A stretch of DNA of 33,901 bases. Origin: Prevotella sp. Lineage in GTDB: Bacteria > Bacteroidota > Bacteroidia > Bacteroidales > Bacteroidaceae. Numbering within the stretch: the stretch's first letter is position 1; every line of letters begins with the position of its first letter. The notes under the pieces were generated by a model. It had not been told where the DNA came from. It saw only the letters and a list, made by a program, of their open reading frames with translations, and did no database searches. Below are positions 15,752-25,500 of the stretch, piece by piece. The position numbers were made by a program, and so were the translations under genes. The DNA is taken from contig JAFUUL010000038.1 of assembly GCA_017483805.1 (NCBI GenBank), positions 1 to 33,901 of the forward strand. Direction: 5' to 3'.

Positions 15752-17703
15752 ATATTCTCTGTTTCTTCTGTAGTAGTTGTTGTTACGGGTTGTTGTTCGC
15801 TGGGGGCCAGTTCCAGTGCACGGGGCACTATCTTCTCGCTGGTGGCCAGAATGTCGCGCAGGTCTTTGTAGAGGCGCAGACGGAAGCGGAGCATACGGAT
15901 GTAGAAGAAGATGCCCAACGGCAGGATGAGTCCTGCCACAATGTTCATCCACTTGCGGCGGAAGGGCCGGGTGTGGGCATGGGTGGCCAGTATGGGATAG
16001 TGGTTCAGTTCGTGCAGGATGGTACGGTCGCGGCTGTACGACAGGTCTTCGATGATATCCTCCAACTGGTCGCTGATGTACTCTATCTGGTGGTCGTCAC
16101 CGGGGTGGAAGAATACCTTGATGGGCGACGGCCAGTGCAGCAGGCTGTGCTCCTCGGAGTAGGCGCGGATGTCGCTGCTGATCTGCTGCAGCCTGTCGGC
16201 ATCCTCGCGGTAGCGGGGATCGTCGATGATCACCTCCTTGCGGGTGATGTTGCGCTTCTGGCGCAGGCCCAGCATCCGCATCATCAGCAGGCGGTAGGCA
16301 TCGACGTTGAACACGGTCGAGTCGTTGTTGGCCTTGTAGGTGAAGAACACGGCCAACGGCGCGAGCACCATCGTCGAGATGGTTGTGCCGAACCACACGG
16401 CCCAGTTGTCGTCACGGGCCATGCGCACGCCGGAATTCTCGAAGATGTAGTACACGATGAAGACGACGACCGAGATGATGACCGGCACCCCCAGCCCACC
16501 CTTGCGGATGATGGCACCGAGAGGTGCGCCTATGAAGAAGAAGATGATGCACGAGAGGGCCAGCGTGATCTTGCCCACCACCTCTATCTGGTGCATGCGG
16601 GCCTGGCGGTGCAGATAGCGGGCATAGTCCGACTTCATCGTCACGTCGTTCAGGGCCGACTGGGCATTGCGGGCTGCCGTGGTGCTCACCTCCCTCAACT
16701 GCCCCTCGCTCAGACGGGCATAGAGCGTGTCGAAGTCCTCCACCTCGCCAGCGCTGACGGCCTCCTCCAGTTTGGCGGAGTCGGAGGCCGTGTAGGTGGG
16801 CATTCGAAGGGCATAGAAGCGGGCCTCTTCGTAGAAGCGGTGGCCCACCGAGTCGTTGAACTGATTGATGGAGTCCAGGTCGTGCAGTATCTTCTTCGTG
16901 CTCTTGGCCTTGGCACTGCCGCTGATGTTGTCGCCGTCGGCCAGGTTGAAGCCGCTGTCGAAGTCTATCAGTATCTGCTTATGGCAAAAAGTCTCCCTGC
17001 GATAGGGCACCTCGGCCGTGCCGCCAATGTCCTGCGAGCGCATATTCTCAAACCACTCGCCGCTCCACAGCGTCAGCAGCAGGTGCTTCTTCTCGGCCGT
17101 CGACTGCAGCATGCCCGAGTCGGCCAGGATGATGGCCTGATCCTCGTAGGAGCCCGACTGGCGATAGATCATGATGTTGTAGAGTTTGCCCGTCTGCATG
17201 TCCTTGCGCTGCACATACAGGTTGGTGTTCGGCAGACCGTCGTAGAAGATGCCTTCGGGTATCTCCAGTTCCGGGCTCTTCTGCTTCATCGAGATGAGCA
17301 GTTGGGCAAACTGCTTGTTGGCCATCGGGCCTATCACCTCCTGGAAATAGTAGGACAGCCCGGCTATGCAGACCACGATGACAATCAGCGAGCGCATCGA
17401 CTGCATCAGCGAGATGCCGGCAGCCTTGATGGCCGTCAGTTCGCTGCTCTCGCCCAGGTTGCCGTAGGCAATGAGCGACGACAGCAAGATGGCCAGGGGA
17501 AAGGCCTGCGGCATCAGCAGCAGACCCATATACCAGAAGAACTGGGCCAGCACGTCGAGCGTCAGGCCCTTGCCGATCAGTTCGTCCACATAGCGCCACA
17601 GGAACTGCATCATCAGCACAAACAGGCAGATGAAGAAGGCTCCCACAAACAGCAGTCCGAACTGTTTGGCAATGAAAATGTCCAGTCTCTTGATTCTCAG
17701 CAT
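15748..17703 (-). CDS. LptF/LptG (YjgP/YjgQ) family permease, long form
   Basis: A 651-aa inner-membrane protein. The N-terminus '[15 protein letters not shown]', the helices at about 15-34, 51-80 and 103-120, and '[31 protein letters not shown]' are characteristic of LptF/LptG, the membrane part of the LPS-exporting ABC machine LptB2FG. A large periplasmic beta-jellyroll region follows (about 121-365), then three helices (about 371-460). Unlike the roughly 360-aa enteric proteins it continues for about 190 residues with a charged cytoplasmic segment and a seventh helix near 581-601 ('[19 protein letters not shown]'). Start chosen at the ATG at 17703; the longer frame to 17790 overlaps the START-like gene and would prefix a non-membrane sequence. 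It lies 4 nt after the START-like gene and overlaps ribBA by 4 nt. Confidence 0.88.
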   Translation of the reverse strand: MLRIKRLDIFIAKQFGLLFVGAFFICLFVLMMQFLWRYVDELIGKGLTLDVLAQFFWYMGLLLMPQAFPLAILLSSLIAYGNLGESSELTAIKAAGISLMQSMRSLIVIVVCIAGLSYYFQEVIGPMANKQFAQLLISMKQKSPELEIPEGIFYDGLPNTNLYVQRKDMQTGKLYNIMIYRQSGSYEDQAIILADSGMLQSTAEKKHLLLTLWSGEWFENMRSQDIGGTAEVPYRRETFCHKQILIDFDSGFNLADGDNISGSAKAKSTKKILHDLDSINQFNDSVGHRFYEEARFYALRMPTYTASDSAKLEEAVSAGEVEDFDTLYARLSEGQLREVSTTAARNAQSALNDVTMKSDYARYLHRQARMHQIEVVGKITLALSCIIFFFIGAPLGAIIRKGGLGVPVIISVVVFIVYYIFENSGVRMARDDNWAVWFGTTISTMVLAPLAVFFTYKANNDSTVFNVDAYRLLMMRMLGLRQKRNITRKEVIIDDPRYREDADRLQQISSDIRAYSEEHSLLHWPSPIKVFFHPGDDHQIEYISDQLEDIIEDLSYSRDRTILHELNHYPILATHAHTRPFRRKWMNIVAGLILPLGIFFYIRMLRFRLRLYKDLRDILATSEKIVPRALELAPSEQQPVTTTTTEETENI

Positions 17704-17707
17704 GACA

Positions 17708-18106
17708 TCAGAATCCGCTCGACTGATGCAGGCGGTCCAAATTGCCGTCCCACAGGTCGTGCAGGTCATCCAGGTCCTCAGCCATCGCATAGTCCACCAC
17801 GCAGAGGCAAAGTTCCTCCGTCAGTTCGCTCTGGCCGATGCGTATCTCCCAGTAGGCCTCTGGTTCCTCCTCGTCCACCCACTGCAGGCGCAGATGACTG
17901 TTCTTCTCTCGTTCCACGATGCGGGCATGCATGGTGTGATGCTCGCCCCACGGCTCACCCCATGTGAGGTGCAGCACCTCATTCTCCTCGACCACCCTGT
18001 CGGCCAGCCACCGCTCCATACCGTGGTCGGTGCTGATGAGTTGCCAGAGCAGGTCAGGCTTGCGCGCCGTCAGTGGATATTCCAGGCTCAATCTTTGTTT
18101 CCGCAT
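17708..18106 (-). CDS. START-like/SRPBCC-fold protein
   Basis: A 132-aa cytoplasmic protein resembling Aha1-like/START_2 domains of Bacteroidetes. It begins MRKQRLSLEYPL, has 'LLWQLISTDHGMERWLAD' (the helix and turn typical of this fold), then beta-strands containing 'HLTWGEPWGEHHTM' and 'LRLQWVDEE', and a C-terminal acidic helix 'EDLDDLHDLWDGNLDRL'. The fold makes a hydrophobic cavity, so a lipid or other small hydrophobic ligand is possible but unproven. It is the first gene of an operon with the LptF/LptG-type permease (4-nt gap) and ribBA. The pairing with an LPS-transport permease suggests an envelope-related role, which is inference. A promoter lies at 18169-18198. Confidence 0.8.
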   Translation of the reverse strand: MRKQRLSLEYPLTARKPDLLWQLISTDHGMERWLADRVVEENEVLHLTWGEPWGEHHTMHARIVEREKNSHLRLQWVDEEEPEAYWEIRIGQSELTEELCLCVVDYAMAEDLDDLHDLWDGNLDRLHQSSGF

Positions 18107-18168
18107 GTCATTCTTATCGTTGTACCGCCCGCACGGGGGCGTTCATTTTTTATTTATAATTTCGGCTA

Positions 18169-18198
18169 CAAAGGTACGAAAAAGAAGCGAAAAGCAAG
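18169..18198 (-). promoter_or_regulatory. Promoter of the START-like/LptFG/ribBA operon
   Basis: On the minus strand CTTG (18198-18195), 18-nt spacer, TACCTTTG (18176-18169). The -7 box is a full match; the -33 box has one mismatch and a spacer slightly short of 19. The start would be about 18162, with a leader of some 55 nt that includes a small GC-rich hairpin near 18125-18140. Confidence 0.6.
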
Positions 18199-18268
18199 AG
18201 CAGGCACACGAAAAAATGCACCCCAACTCGTAAAAAATGTTAAACCCCAGCATTTTCTCTGCCCACCC

Positions 18269-18300
18269 TTTTCAAATCTCGATTAAAAGTAGTACTTTTG
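18269..18300 (+). promoter_or_regulatory. Promoter of the tRNA gene
   Basis: TACTTTTG at 18293-18300 matches the -7 consensus. TTTT at 18269-18272, 20 nt upstream, is one base off TTTG. It ends 19 nt before the tRNA 5' end and is divergent from the START-like operon promoter. Confidence 0.6.
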
Positions 18301-18319
18301 CACCCGCTTACGAGCAGAT

Positions 18320-18393
18320 GGCGGGATAGCTCAGCTGGTTAGAGCGCATGATTCATAATCATGAGGTCGCCGGTTCAATCCCGGCTCCCGCTA
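18320..18393 (+). tRNA. tRNA with CAU anticodon (Met, or Ile2)
   Basis: A complete cloverleaf: acceptor GGCGGGA/TCCCGCT (G-U at 1-72), D-arm AGCTCAGCTGGTTAGAGC, anticodon stem CATGA/TCATG with loop TTCATAA (anticodon CAT at 18354-18356), T-arm with GGTTCAATC, discriminator A73. The 3' CCA is not encoded (ACATCT follows). A CAU anticodon can be elongator Met, initiator Met or lysidine-modified Ile2. The first acceptor position forms a weak G-U pair and the anticodon stem lacks the three G-C pairs of initiators, so elongator Met or Ile2 is more likely. Confidence 0.93.
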
Positions 18394-18398
18394 CATCT

Positions 18399-18436
18399 AA
18401 GAAGAACGAGCCGCATTTCTGTGGCTCGTTCTTCTT
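18399..18436 (+). terminator. Terminator after the tRNA gene
   Basis: A perfect 14-bp stem: AAGAAGAACGAGCC at 18399-18412 with GGCTCGTTCTTCTT at 18423-18436, 10-nt loop. The T-rich 3' arm serves the tRNA transcript. The next roughly 150 bases, up to the 44-aa peptide gene, contain no feature I can support. Confidence 0.75.
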
Positions 18437-18586
18437 CGATGAGCATACGGCACTTTGGGCTCCTACCAATATCAGAGAGAGGCAGTGCGCCAGAAAGCCT
18501 TTAAACGGCAGAACCTTTTTTTGCGAAAACGGCTCACCACCTAACCCTGTACGTATGAAAGTCCGTGTGAAATGTTAAAGGGCTAT

Positions 18587-18721
18587 TTAATCGTCATCGT
18601 CACCGACATTGATGTCGGAGCCTTTCTGATAGTCGTTTACTTGATTGCTGCCGCTCATCAGGTGTACTTGGCCTTGCAGCAGGACTGCGACGGTCTGGGG
18701 TTGCTGGTATTTACGTCTCAT
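18587..18721 (-). CDS. Short peptide of 44 aa, unknown function
   Basis: A small frame from ATG at 18721 to TAA at 18587. The peptide begins MRRKYQQPQTVAVLLQGQ, continues VHLMSGSNQVND and ends in GDDDD. It repeats the layout of the 50-aa peptide at 3182-3334: basic start, Y-x-x-P, a V/L-rich stretch, then an L-M-S-type turn and an acidic Gly/Ser/Asp tail. It follows the small lipoprotein by 77 nt and is the last reading frame of the giant-protein operon. As with the other peptide there is no signal sequence or Cys. The recurrence next to an exported-protein gene in both cases argues against chance. Function unknown. Confidence 0.55.
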   Translation of the reverse strand: MRRKYQQPQTVAVLLQGQVHLMSGSNQVNDYQKGSDINVGDDDD

Positions 18722-18798
18722 TGCTTACTGGATGATTTTGGTGTTGGCACCGCTATAGAGCGAGTTCTTGCCGATGTTGTAAGAGATGTGTTGTCATG

Positions 18799-19566
18799 TC
18801 AGAATCGTTTTGATAAAGTATAGATGCGCCGTGAGGCAGCCTGATAGTACTTCAGGGTATAGCCCTCGTGCTCCTCTCTGCCGAGGACGGGAAGCGTCAT
18901 CGGATACGTGGTCAGATGGTCCAGTTGACAAGTGCCACGACACTCGTCACCGACGAAGGCAGCCAGCAGGTCGCCATCGGCAAAGGGCACGTCGATGGCC
19001 TGCAGGTCGGCGGCTGTGATGATGAGATTGGTCATCACCGGATATTTCGACGAGCCGAGGGTGAACTGCGGCACCAGCGGTTCGTCGATGCCGTAGACCT
19101 CGCCTACGTTGTACCGGATATGACTGGTACGCGCAAAAACCTGCTTCAGCCGGCTGCAATAGTATCGGAGTGTGACCTCCAACTCTGCCTGCCCGTTTTC
19201 GTTGCCGAAGGCCTTCATCAGGTAGCGGGTGACGTCCGGCTCACCTTCCTGCACGTTGACGGCAGGCGTGGCCAGTCCGCGCAGGTCGTCGTAGACGAAG
19301 AAGGCCATCATGTCGTCCTTCGAGGCGTAGGGCTTTAGTTCGTCCTCCAGTTGCACCAGCATCACCGTCCAGTTCTCAAAGTCGCCTGCATTGGGTTCCT
19401 GCCAGTCGGGGCGGCTCTCGTTGCCGCTGTAATCCACCTGCCACACAGGGGCTTCGCTGACGGTCTCCACGCTATAGCCCGACGGCTCATCGTCATCGCT
19501 GCTGCAAGCCCCAAGGGTGAGGCTTGCCAGCAGGATGGCAGTCGAATATAAAATGTTCTTGTTCAT
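18799..19566 (-). CDS. Small lipoprotein, partner of the giant surface protein
   Basis: A 255-aa protein with a lipoprotein signal (MNKNILYSTAILLASLTLGAC, lipobox LGAC, Cys21) followed by SSDDDEPS, an acidic stretch after the lipid Cys of the kind associated with surface export in Bacteroidetes. The C-terminal part, with 'FADGDLLAAFVGDECRGTC' and 'YTLKYYQAASRRIYTL', resembles a module in the giant protein (about residues 3328-3410: 'DSRDIVGVFDRQNVCHG', 'LYFKLWQYATGRELQL'), so the two probably share a domain. It starts 3 nt after the giant gene's stop and is clearly in the same operon. A reasonable guess is an outer-membrane anchor or accessory subunit of the giant protein. The frame just beyond the stop contains a possible displaced C-terminal extension (see findings). 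Confidence 0.75.
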   Translation of the reverse strand: MNKNILYSTAILLASLTLGACSSDDDEPSGYSVETVSEAPVWQVDYSGNESRPDWQEPNAGDFENWTVMLVQLEDELKPYASKDDMMAFFVYDDLRGLATPAVNVQEGEPDVTRYLMKAFGNENGQAELEVTLRYYCSRLKQVFARTSHIRYNVGEVYGIDEPLVPQFTLGSSKYPVMTNLIITAADLQAIDVPFADGDLLAAFVGDECRGTCQLDHLTTYPMTLPVLGREEHEGYTLKYYQAASRRIYTLSKRF

Positions 19567-19569
19567 GTC

Positions 19570-22500
19570 TTACTTTATCACGATTTTTTTACCATTATAA
19601 ATATATACACCACTCTGAATGGGGCGCTTGAGCAGTTGGACGCCGCTCACGCTGTACCACTTGCCGTCCTCGCGGTCAGTCTTGACGAAACTGATCTTTG
19701 TCGGCTCGTCAGGGCTGCCGATAACGGCATTGGCCGTGAAGGTCATCTGCTCGTTAGTAGCGGCGACAATCTCGCCGTCGCGCTCAATGCCAAACCAGAT
19801 GCCCTGCTGCTCATCACCAGCGATACTCAGGTAGTATATACTCCCCTCGCCCTTTGGAGAGGGGCCGGGGGTGAGGCTTTCACCTACTTGTTCGCCATCG
19901 GCAAAGGCCAGCAGGCGGTCGCCCTCTTCCACGTCGAAGCCCTCCACCACGGCACTTACGCTCATCGTGGTCTTGGCTCTTGCCGGAGCGGCAGCCCTGG
20001 AAGCGGTGCTATACGACCACTGGTCGATAAACGTGCTGCCTGGCTCGTAGAACGGATAGCGGAAGCTGGCCTCCGTTGCACCCTTGCGCAGCAGCATGTA
20101 GCCTTCGCCCGGCTTCATGTACTCCAGACTGCCGCGCCAGCGGCCCACGCCGCCCGAAATGGTGAAGTAGGCAAACTCATTGTGGCTCTTGACGACGTCG
20201 CCCGCCTCTGCCTTGTCGTAGTAGTCGCTCAGGGCGGTCTCGATAGGCAGGTTCAGCATCGGTGTGTAGCCAATGCCGTTCCATCCCTGTTTCAGGTCGA
20301 TGGTACGCTCGTCGTCGGCCTTGATGATGCTGCCGGCAATGGGGAACTTGATGTCCTCCTGCACCTTGATGGCGTAGGCCTTACGCGGCGAGAGGATGAT
20401 GTTACGCGGGTTCTCCGATGCCAGCCAGTGCCCAGCGGTATAGACCAGCGTCACGTCGCTGTTCATGTCGGTCAGCACGTCGCCCTCCTTCCAGGGCAGT
20501 CCGTCGAGCAGGTTGTTCAGGTTGAACAGGCGCTCGCTTGCCACGTTGAACGACACCCAGTTCCAACCCTCCTTCAGGTCGAAGGTCTGCACGTAGAGGT
20601 TGCCGCCCTCGAAGCGCACGGGCGTGTCGGTGCCTACCACGGTGTTGTTCTGGAAGGTGAGGGTCAATCCGCCGTCAGCCGTCAGCTGCAGTTCGCGGCC
20701 CGTGGCGTATTGCCACAGCTTGAAGTAGAGGTCGCGGCCGCTGGTCTGATTGTCATACACCGTCAAGTAGAGATTGCTCTCGCCCGTCCGTGCCGAGTAA
20801 CTCACGTTTGAAAAACCGTGGCACACGTTTTGGCGGTCGAACACGCCCACGATGTCGCGGCTGTCGATGTCGATCTCGCCGTTCACATACACGCGGCCCA
20901 CAATGTTCATCGAGTTCTCTAAGAGGTCGCTGCTCACGCTCCACGCCCAGTCGGGCTGGTCGGCCTCCACGGTCAGCGTCAGGTAGAGCGGTTCGCTGAC
21001 ACCCTCCTCGTCGGTCAGGTAGAGCACCTCGTCATACGTGCCTACGTTCAGGTCCTTGCTCAGCGTGCCCGTGACCGACGCGATGTCCTGCGGAGCGATG
21101 CGGTCGGTGTACTTGTCGAGCACGAGCCACGTGGGGCAGTTCTCGATGGTGTACGTGTGGTTGGCGGCACTGCTGTTGCAGACGGTGAACCACAGCTCCC
21201 GTTCCTCGGCGTAGCGCACGGTGCGCTCAGTGCGGTTGCTGAGCCATTGCAGCGAGCTGTTCGTCACGTAGTAGCAGGCCGTCTGCGGCGAGGCCATGGC
21301 GTTGCCGTTGCGGTCCTCCACGTCGCGCACCGTCACGTAGATGTTGCGGCGGTTCAGGCGGGCATTGCTCTCGTTGAGGCCCACAAAGAGCTGGTTGTCC
21401 TTGCCCACGAAACTGAAGTTCAGGTTCTTCAGTTCCTCGTTGGGAACGACGGGGGCCGCCGTCTCGTTGGTGATGTGGGCCAGGATTTCGTCGGCAGAGG
21501 CGACGAACACATAGTCGCGCACCGGCGTCGTGGTGGGCTGCTGCGTCATGGGATCCAGCTCGTAGCGCACGTCGCCGTTTTCGTCGAGTATGAGTTTCCG
21601 GCTGTAGGGATAGGCCACCAGCTCCAGGTCGTTGTCCTTCTGCCGCTCCTGCTGGTCGAAGGGGAGGTAGAGCAGCAGCCCTGCCTCGTCGCCCTTCGGG
21701 CTGCGGGTGGCGTAGCTCTGGATGAGCGTCAGCGGCAGTGCCTGGGCAAACAGACACAGCTCGTCGATGTGGCCGCGCAGCCAGTTGCGGGTGTCGATGA
21801 CCGACACGTGACCCTCGCCGTCCGTCACGCTGGAGCGGGCAGCACCGATGAGGGGCTCTCCGCCGCTGATGCCGCCCAGTGAGTCGGCCGCAAAGGTGGT
21901 GCGCAGCGTCTGGTCCACGTAGATATTCGCCACGTTGAACGAGCGGTTGACCGTCATGGCCAGATGGTGCCACTGGCCGTCGCTCCAGTCACCCGGCACT
22001 TCCACCGTCATGCCGTGGGTCTTGTAGAGCAGTTTTTCGGCTTCGAAGCCCAGACAGAACTGGTTCTCGGCATTCACTTCGTCGCGACTGCCGGCACCGT
22101 TGGCCACCAGCACGCCGCGGCCCTCCGCGTCGGTCTTGAACCACAGCATCAGCGTGTAGTCCTGCTCGGCCGTGCGGTTCAGGGCGCCCTGCGTCAGGCC
22201 AATGCCCTTGTCGTCCCAGTCCACTTGCAGCGACAGTCCGCGCGGCATGGCCCACGAAGCGCCCTTCAGCTGGGCGTTGGCACCCTGCGTCTTGTCTAAT
22301 GCATAGTTGCCCGTGCCTTCGTTCATCGGGTAGTAGTCCACCAGTCCCATCTCGTAGCCCGTCAGACGTTTCGAGCCATAGGTGGTGCCTATCTGTCCGC
22401 CCGTCATGGCGCGATACCACAGGCGGGCCTCCATCATGCGGCCCTCGTAGTAGGTGCTCTCGGTCGGGTCGTTCTCGTTGGTGCGCCCGAAGATGAGCGT

Positions 22501-25500
22501 GCCCGTGCCGTTGTAAGGCTCGGCCAGCGTGTGCGTACCGATGGCGAGGCCGCCGTTGTAGAAGGTGAGGGTGTTCTGCTGCGCGTCGATGCTGAGTGCC
22601 ATCTGCGTGAACCCGCCCTTGGTGATGGCCTCCGTAGAGGTGTACGTCTGGTCGTCCACCACGGCTTTCAGCCTGTAGTCTGAAGTCAGCCACAGCTGCA
22701 GCCGCTTGCCGTTGGTGCCGTGCGAGAAGAGGGGCATGTCGCGGCCCGTCTCGTCGGGCTTCACCATGAGGTCTATAGTGAAACTCTTGCCGCTGAAGTT
22801 GCGCCGGGCCTCGGTCTCCACGCTGGCCTTGCCGTCGAACTGCAGGCTCACGGCCTCAGACACGTTGTCGTTGTTCACCTCGCCCTTCACCTCGAAGTTG
22901 GTGATGGCACTGAGGTAGTTGTATTCTATGTCCTCAGAAAAGTTGAAGATGATGTCGTCGCCCAGTGTCAGCACGCCGCTCTTGGGCTCCGGCGTGCCGA
23001 AGAGTTGCGGCCGCCGCGTGTCCTTCACGCCGCTCAGCACCTTCGAGGCCGTGGTGAGGAACGTATTTCCGTTCCTGCAGTACAGCACGGCCCTGAGGTC
23101 GTAGGCCTTCTCGGTCACGGGGCCCTCGCCGTAGAACTGCGTCACGATGTTGCCGTTCTCGGGAATCATCTCGCGCACGCCGCTGGCCTGGGCCATCAGC
23201 GTCGAGTCGGCATAGAAGGAGCAGAGGTTCGTCCACGCATCCTCGCCGCGCAGCGACTCCTTGTACTGGAACTCAATGTGGTCGAAGTTGGGCTGGTGCT
23301 TGTCGAAGCCCTCGATGGTGACGGGCAGGAACCAGCCGCGCTCAGCGTCATACTGTGCGTTGGTGTTCATCACCCACTTGTCGCCCGGGCTGGCAATGAG
23401 CACGGGACCGGCCTCGTGCAGGTAGTGCACGTCGAAGGCCACCTTGCACTGCGTGTTGATCCAGTCGGAGCTGGAGGCCACGCCGACAACCAGGCCCTCG
23501 TAGTCGAACTCGCTGCCGGCATACACCTCCAGCGTCTTCTCCAGCACCTTACCCGGATAGAGCACGATGCTCATGCCGTTGCCATTAAGCGGACTGCCGT
23601 CGACGGAGAGCTTGGCGCCGTTGGGGTTGTGCTCGCCGTCCATGAAGAGGGTGTACATGGTCAGGCCACCCGTGGCCGCCTCGGGCCATTCGCTCTCGTT
23701 GGTGATGTACATCTTGAAGCGTGCCGGTTCGCCCATGGCTACACCGCTCACGCTCTGTCGGTCGAGCGTGATGACGGGGTTACAGATTTTCTTCGTGCGC
23801 TCGTCGAGCGGCGTGCCGGGCTGGTAGGCCACCGTGTAGCGGGCGTCCTCCCACGGCGCGTGGGTGGCACCGCCACGGGTGCGATAGACAAAGTTGTGGG
23901 GGTAGATGACCTGATTATAATCTACTCCATCGTCTATGTGGTTATTGACGGTCTCTATCCAATCGTCGAAATTGTCGTTGCGGAACACGTCGAAGTTGCC
24001 TGTGTCGCCGCTCTGGCCGTCGGTCGTTAGTGTGTGGGCACGGTACACATCGACGCTCAGATGGCTTTTCACATCCATCGAGAGGTTAAAACTCTCCTTG
24101 CGGCTGTAGTTGTGCTGCGTGCCGTAGGTACCAGTGGAAGTGTATTCGGCCACGGGCTTGATACCGAACTGGAATGACGTGCCGGCAAACTTCAGCTCCA
24201 GGCTGTTCTCTCCCGCTTTGCCTGCACTGGTGCCGTTTTCGCTGGTACCACCAAAACTCATCGTCTTAGCCAGAAGTTTGAGGAGCGATGCCAGTGCCGG
24301 TTGTGAAAGAATCACACCGGCGGCAGCAGCCGTACGGTCGTCATCACTCTGGCCATCCGTTCCGAAGTAGTCGGCAGTGGTGAAGGGATAACTGATATAC
24401 TGCGACACGCTGTACTCGGTCTCGAAGGTCTCGCTGTAGCTCACCTTCGAGCCGCCGTCCACGTCGTAGTTGGCCACCAGGTCGTGGACGTTCAGTTTCT
24501 CCCGCTCGTTCATGGCTATCATGTCCACCCACGCCTTCAGTATCTTGAGCTTCTGCGCCACCTCGTCGGTGAACTGCTGCGAGCCGGCGGGCAGCACCTG
24601 CTGATACTCTTCCACGAGGCCATCACCCTCGACGGTCTTCGTCACCAGATAGACCGGCTTGCCCGTCTGGTTGGCCTGTGCCTGTGCCTCGGCCTGTGTA
24701 CCCGTGAAAAGCAGCGCGTTGATTTCGTTGGCCAGCTTCGGCAGTATCTCGCTGACGATATGCTTCTGAGAGTGGATGAACTGCGACTCCAGCTGCGGCC
24801 CGTAGGCCAGCGATTCGTCGCGCACCAGGTGGTAAACATTGCCCTCTGCGTCCTGTCCTTTGGCTATCTCCACCAGCGTACCGTACTTCACGGTGTTGCC
24901 CGTGGGCAGCTTGTCGCCGCTCAGTCGGCTCACCATGTGTTGGTAGAGATTGTCAGGGATGGCACGGATGGTCGACATGGGAGTCACAATCATGTTCTGC
25001 ACCACGCCGATGTAGAGGTCGGCCTCGGCACCTACCATCGTCGCGGCACTGCTCGTGGTGATGTCCTCGCCCACGGTCATGGTGTAGCTGTAGGCTTTCT
25101 TGCCTGCTCCGCTGAAGATGACTGCGAGGTCGATGAGATTGGTAGTCTTCCCCGAGTTAATTAGGCCATACTCTGCCGTTCCGGCCACCAGGCCCGAGTA
25201 GTTGTCCAGGCTGGTGCCCGTGCCAAACGTGATGTCGATGCCGCCCTTGAACTTCATGTCTACGGTGTAACTGAGTTTCAACTTCGAGCCCTTCGACAGT
25301 GTAGCCGTGCTGCTGCCGCCTGGCGGGTCGCGCAGCACATCGATGAGTATGGGCTCGCCAGCCGAGATGACATCTTTCGAGCCCGAGGTGGCAAACATGT
25401 TGAGGATATATCCCCGCAGCGGTTTGGCCTCGTAGGTGGTGCCGTCCTGTGTCAGGGTCATCGTAACGGTCTTCAGGGCATCCTCGCCGGTGAGCAGTCG

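Noticed and set aside
15752-15952. N-terminal extension of RibBA by 67 codons
   Set aside because: The added sequence is unlike any RibB and lies over the 3' end of the upstream permease gene; the ATG at 15751 gives a normal RibB N-terminus and an ATGA overlap.
17704-17790. N-terminal extension of the LptF/LptG-type protein by 29 codons
   Set aside because: It overlaps the START-like gene and precedes the typical [10 protein letters not shown] start with a Cys/Trp-rich non-membrane sequence.
15790-17967. Plus-strand open frame of 725 codons opposite the LptF/LptG-type gene
   Set aside because: Antisense to a clear membrane-protein gene; composition is His/Gln/Val/Gly-rich and no family is recognisable. 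The same applies to the plus-strand frames at 7304-8806 and 14549-15871.
3182-18721. Short peptides as RiPP/bacteriocin precursors
   Set aside because: Neither has a double-Gly leader, a Cys/Ser/Thr core pattern or a neighbouring maturation enzyme or peptidase-containing transporter in the window.
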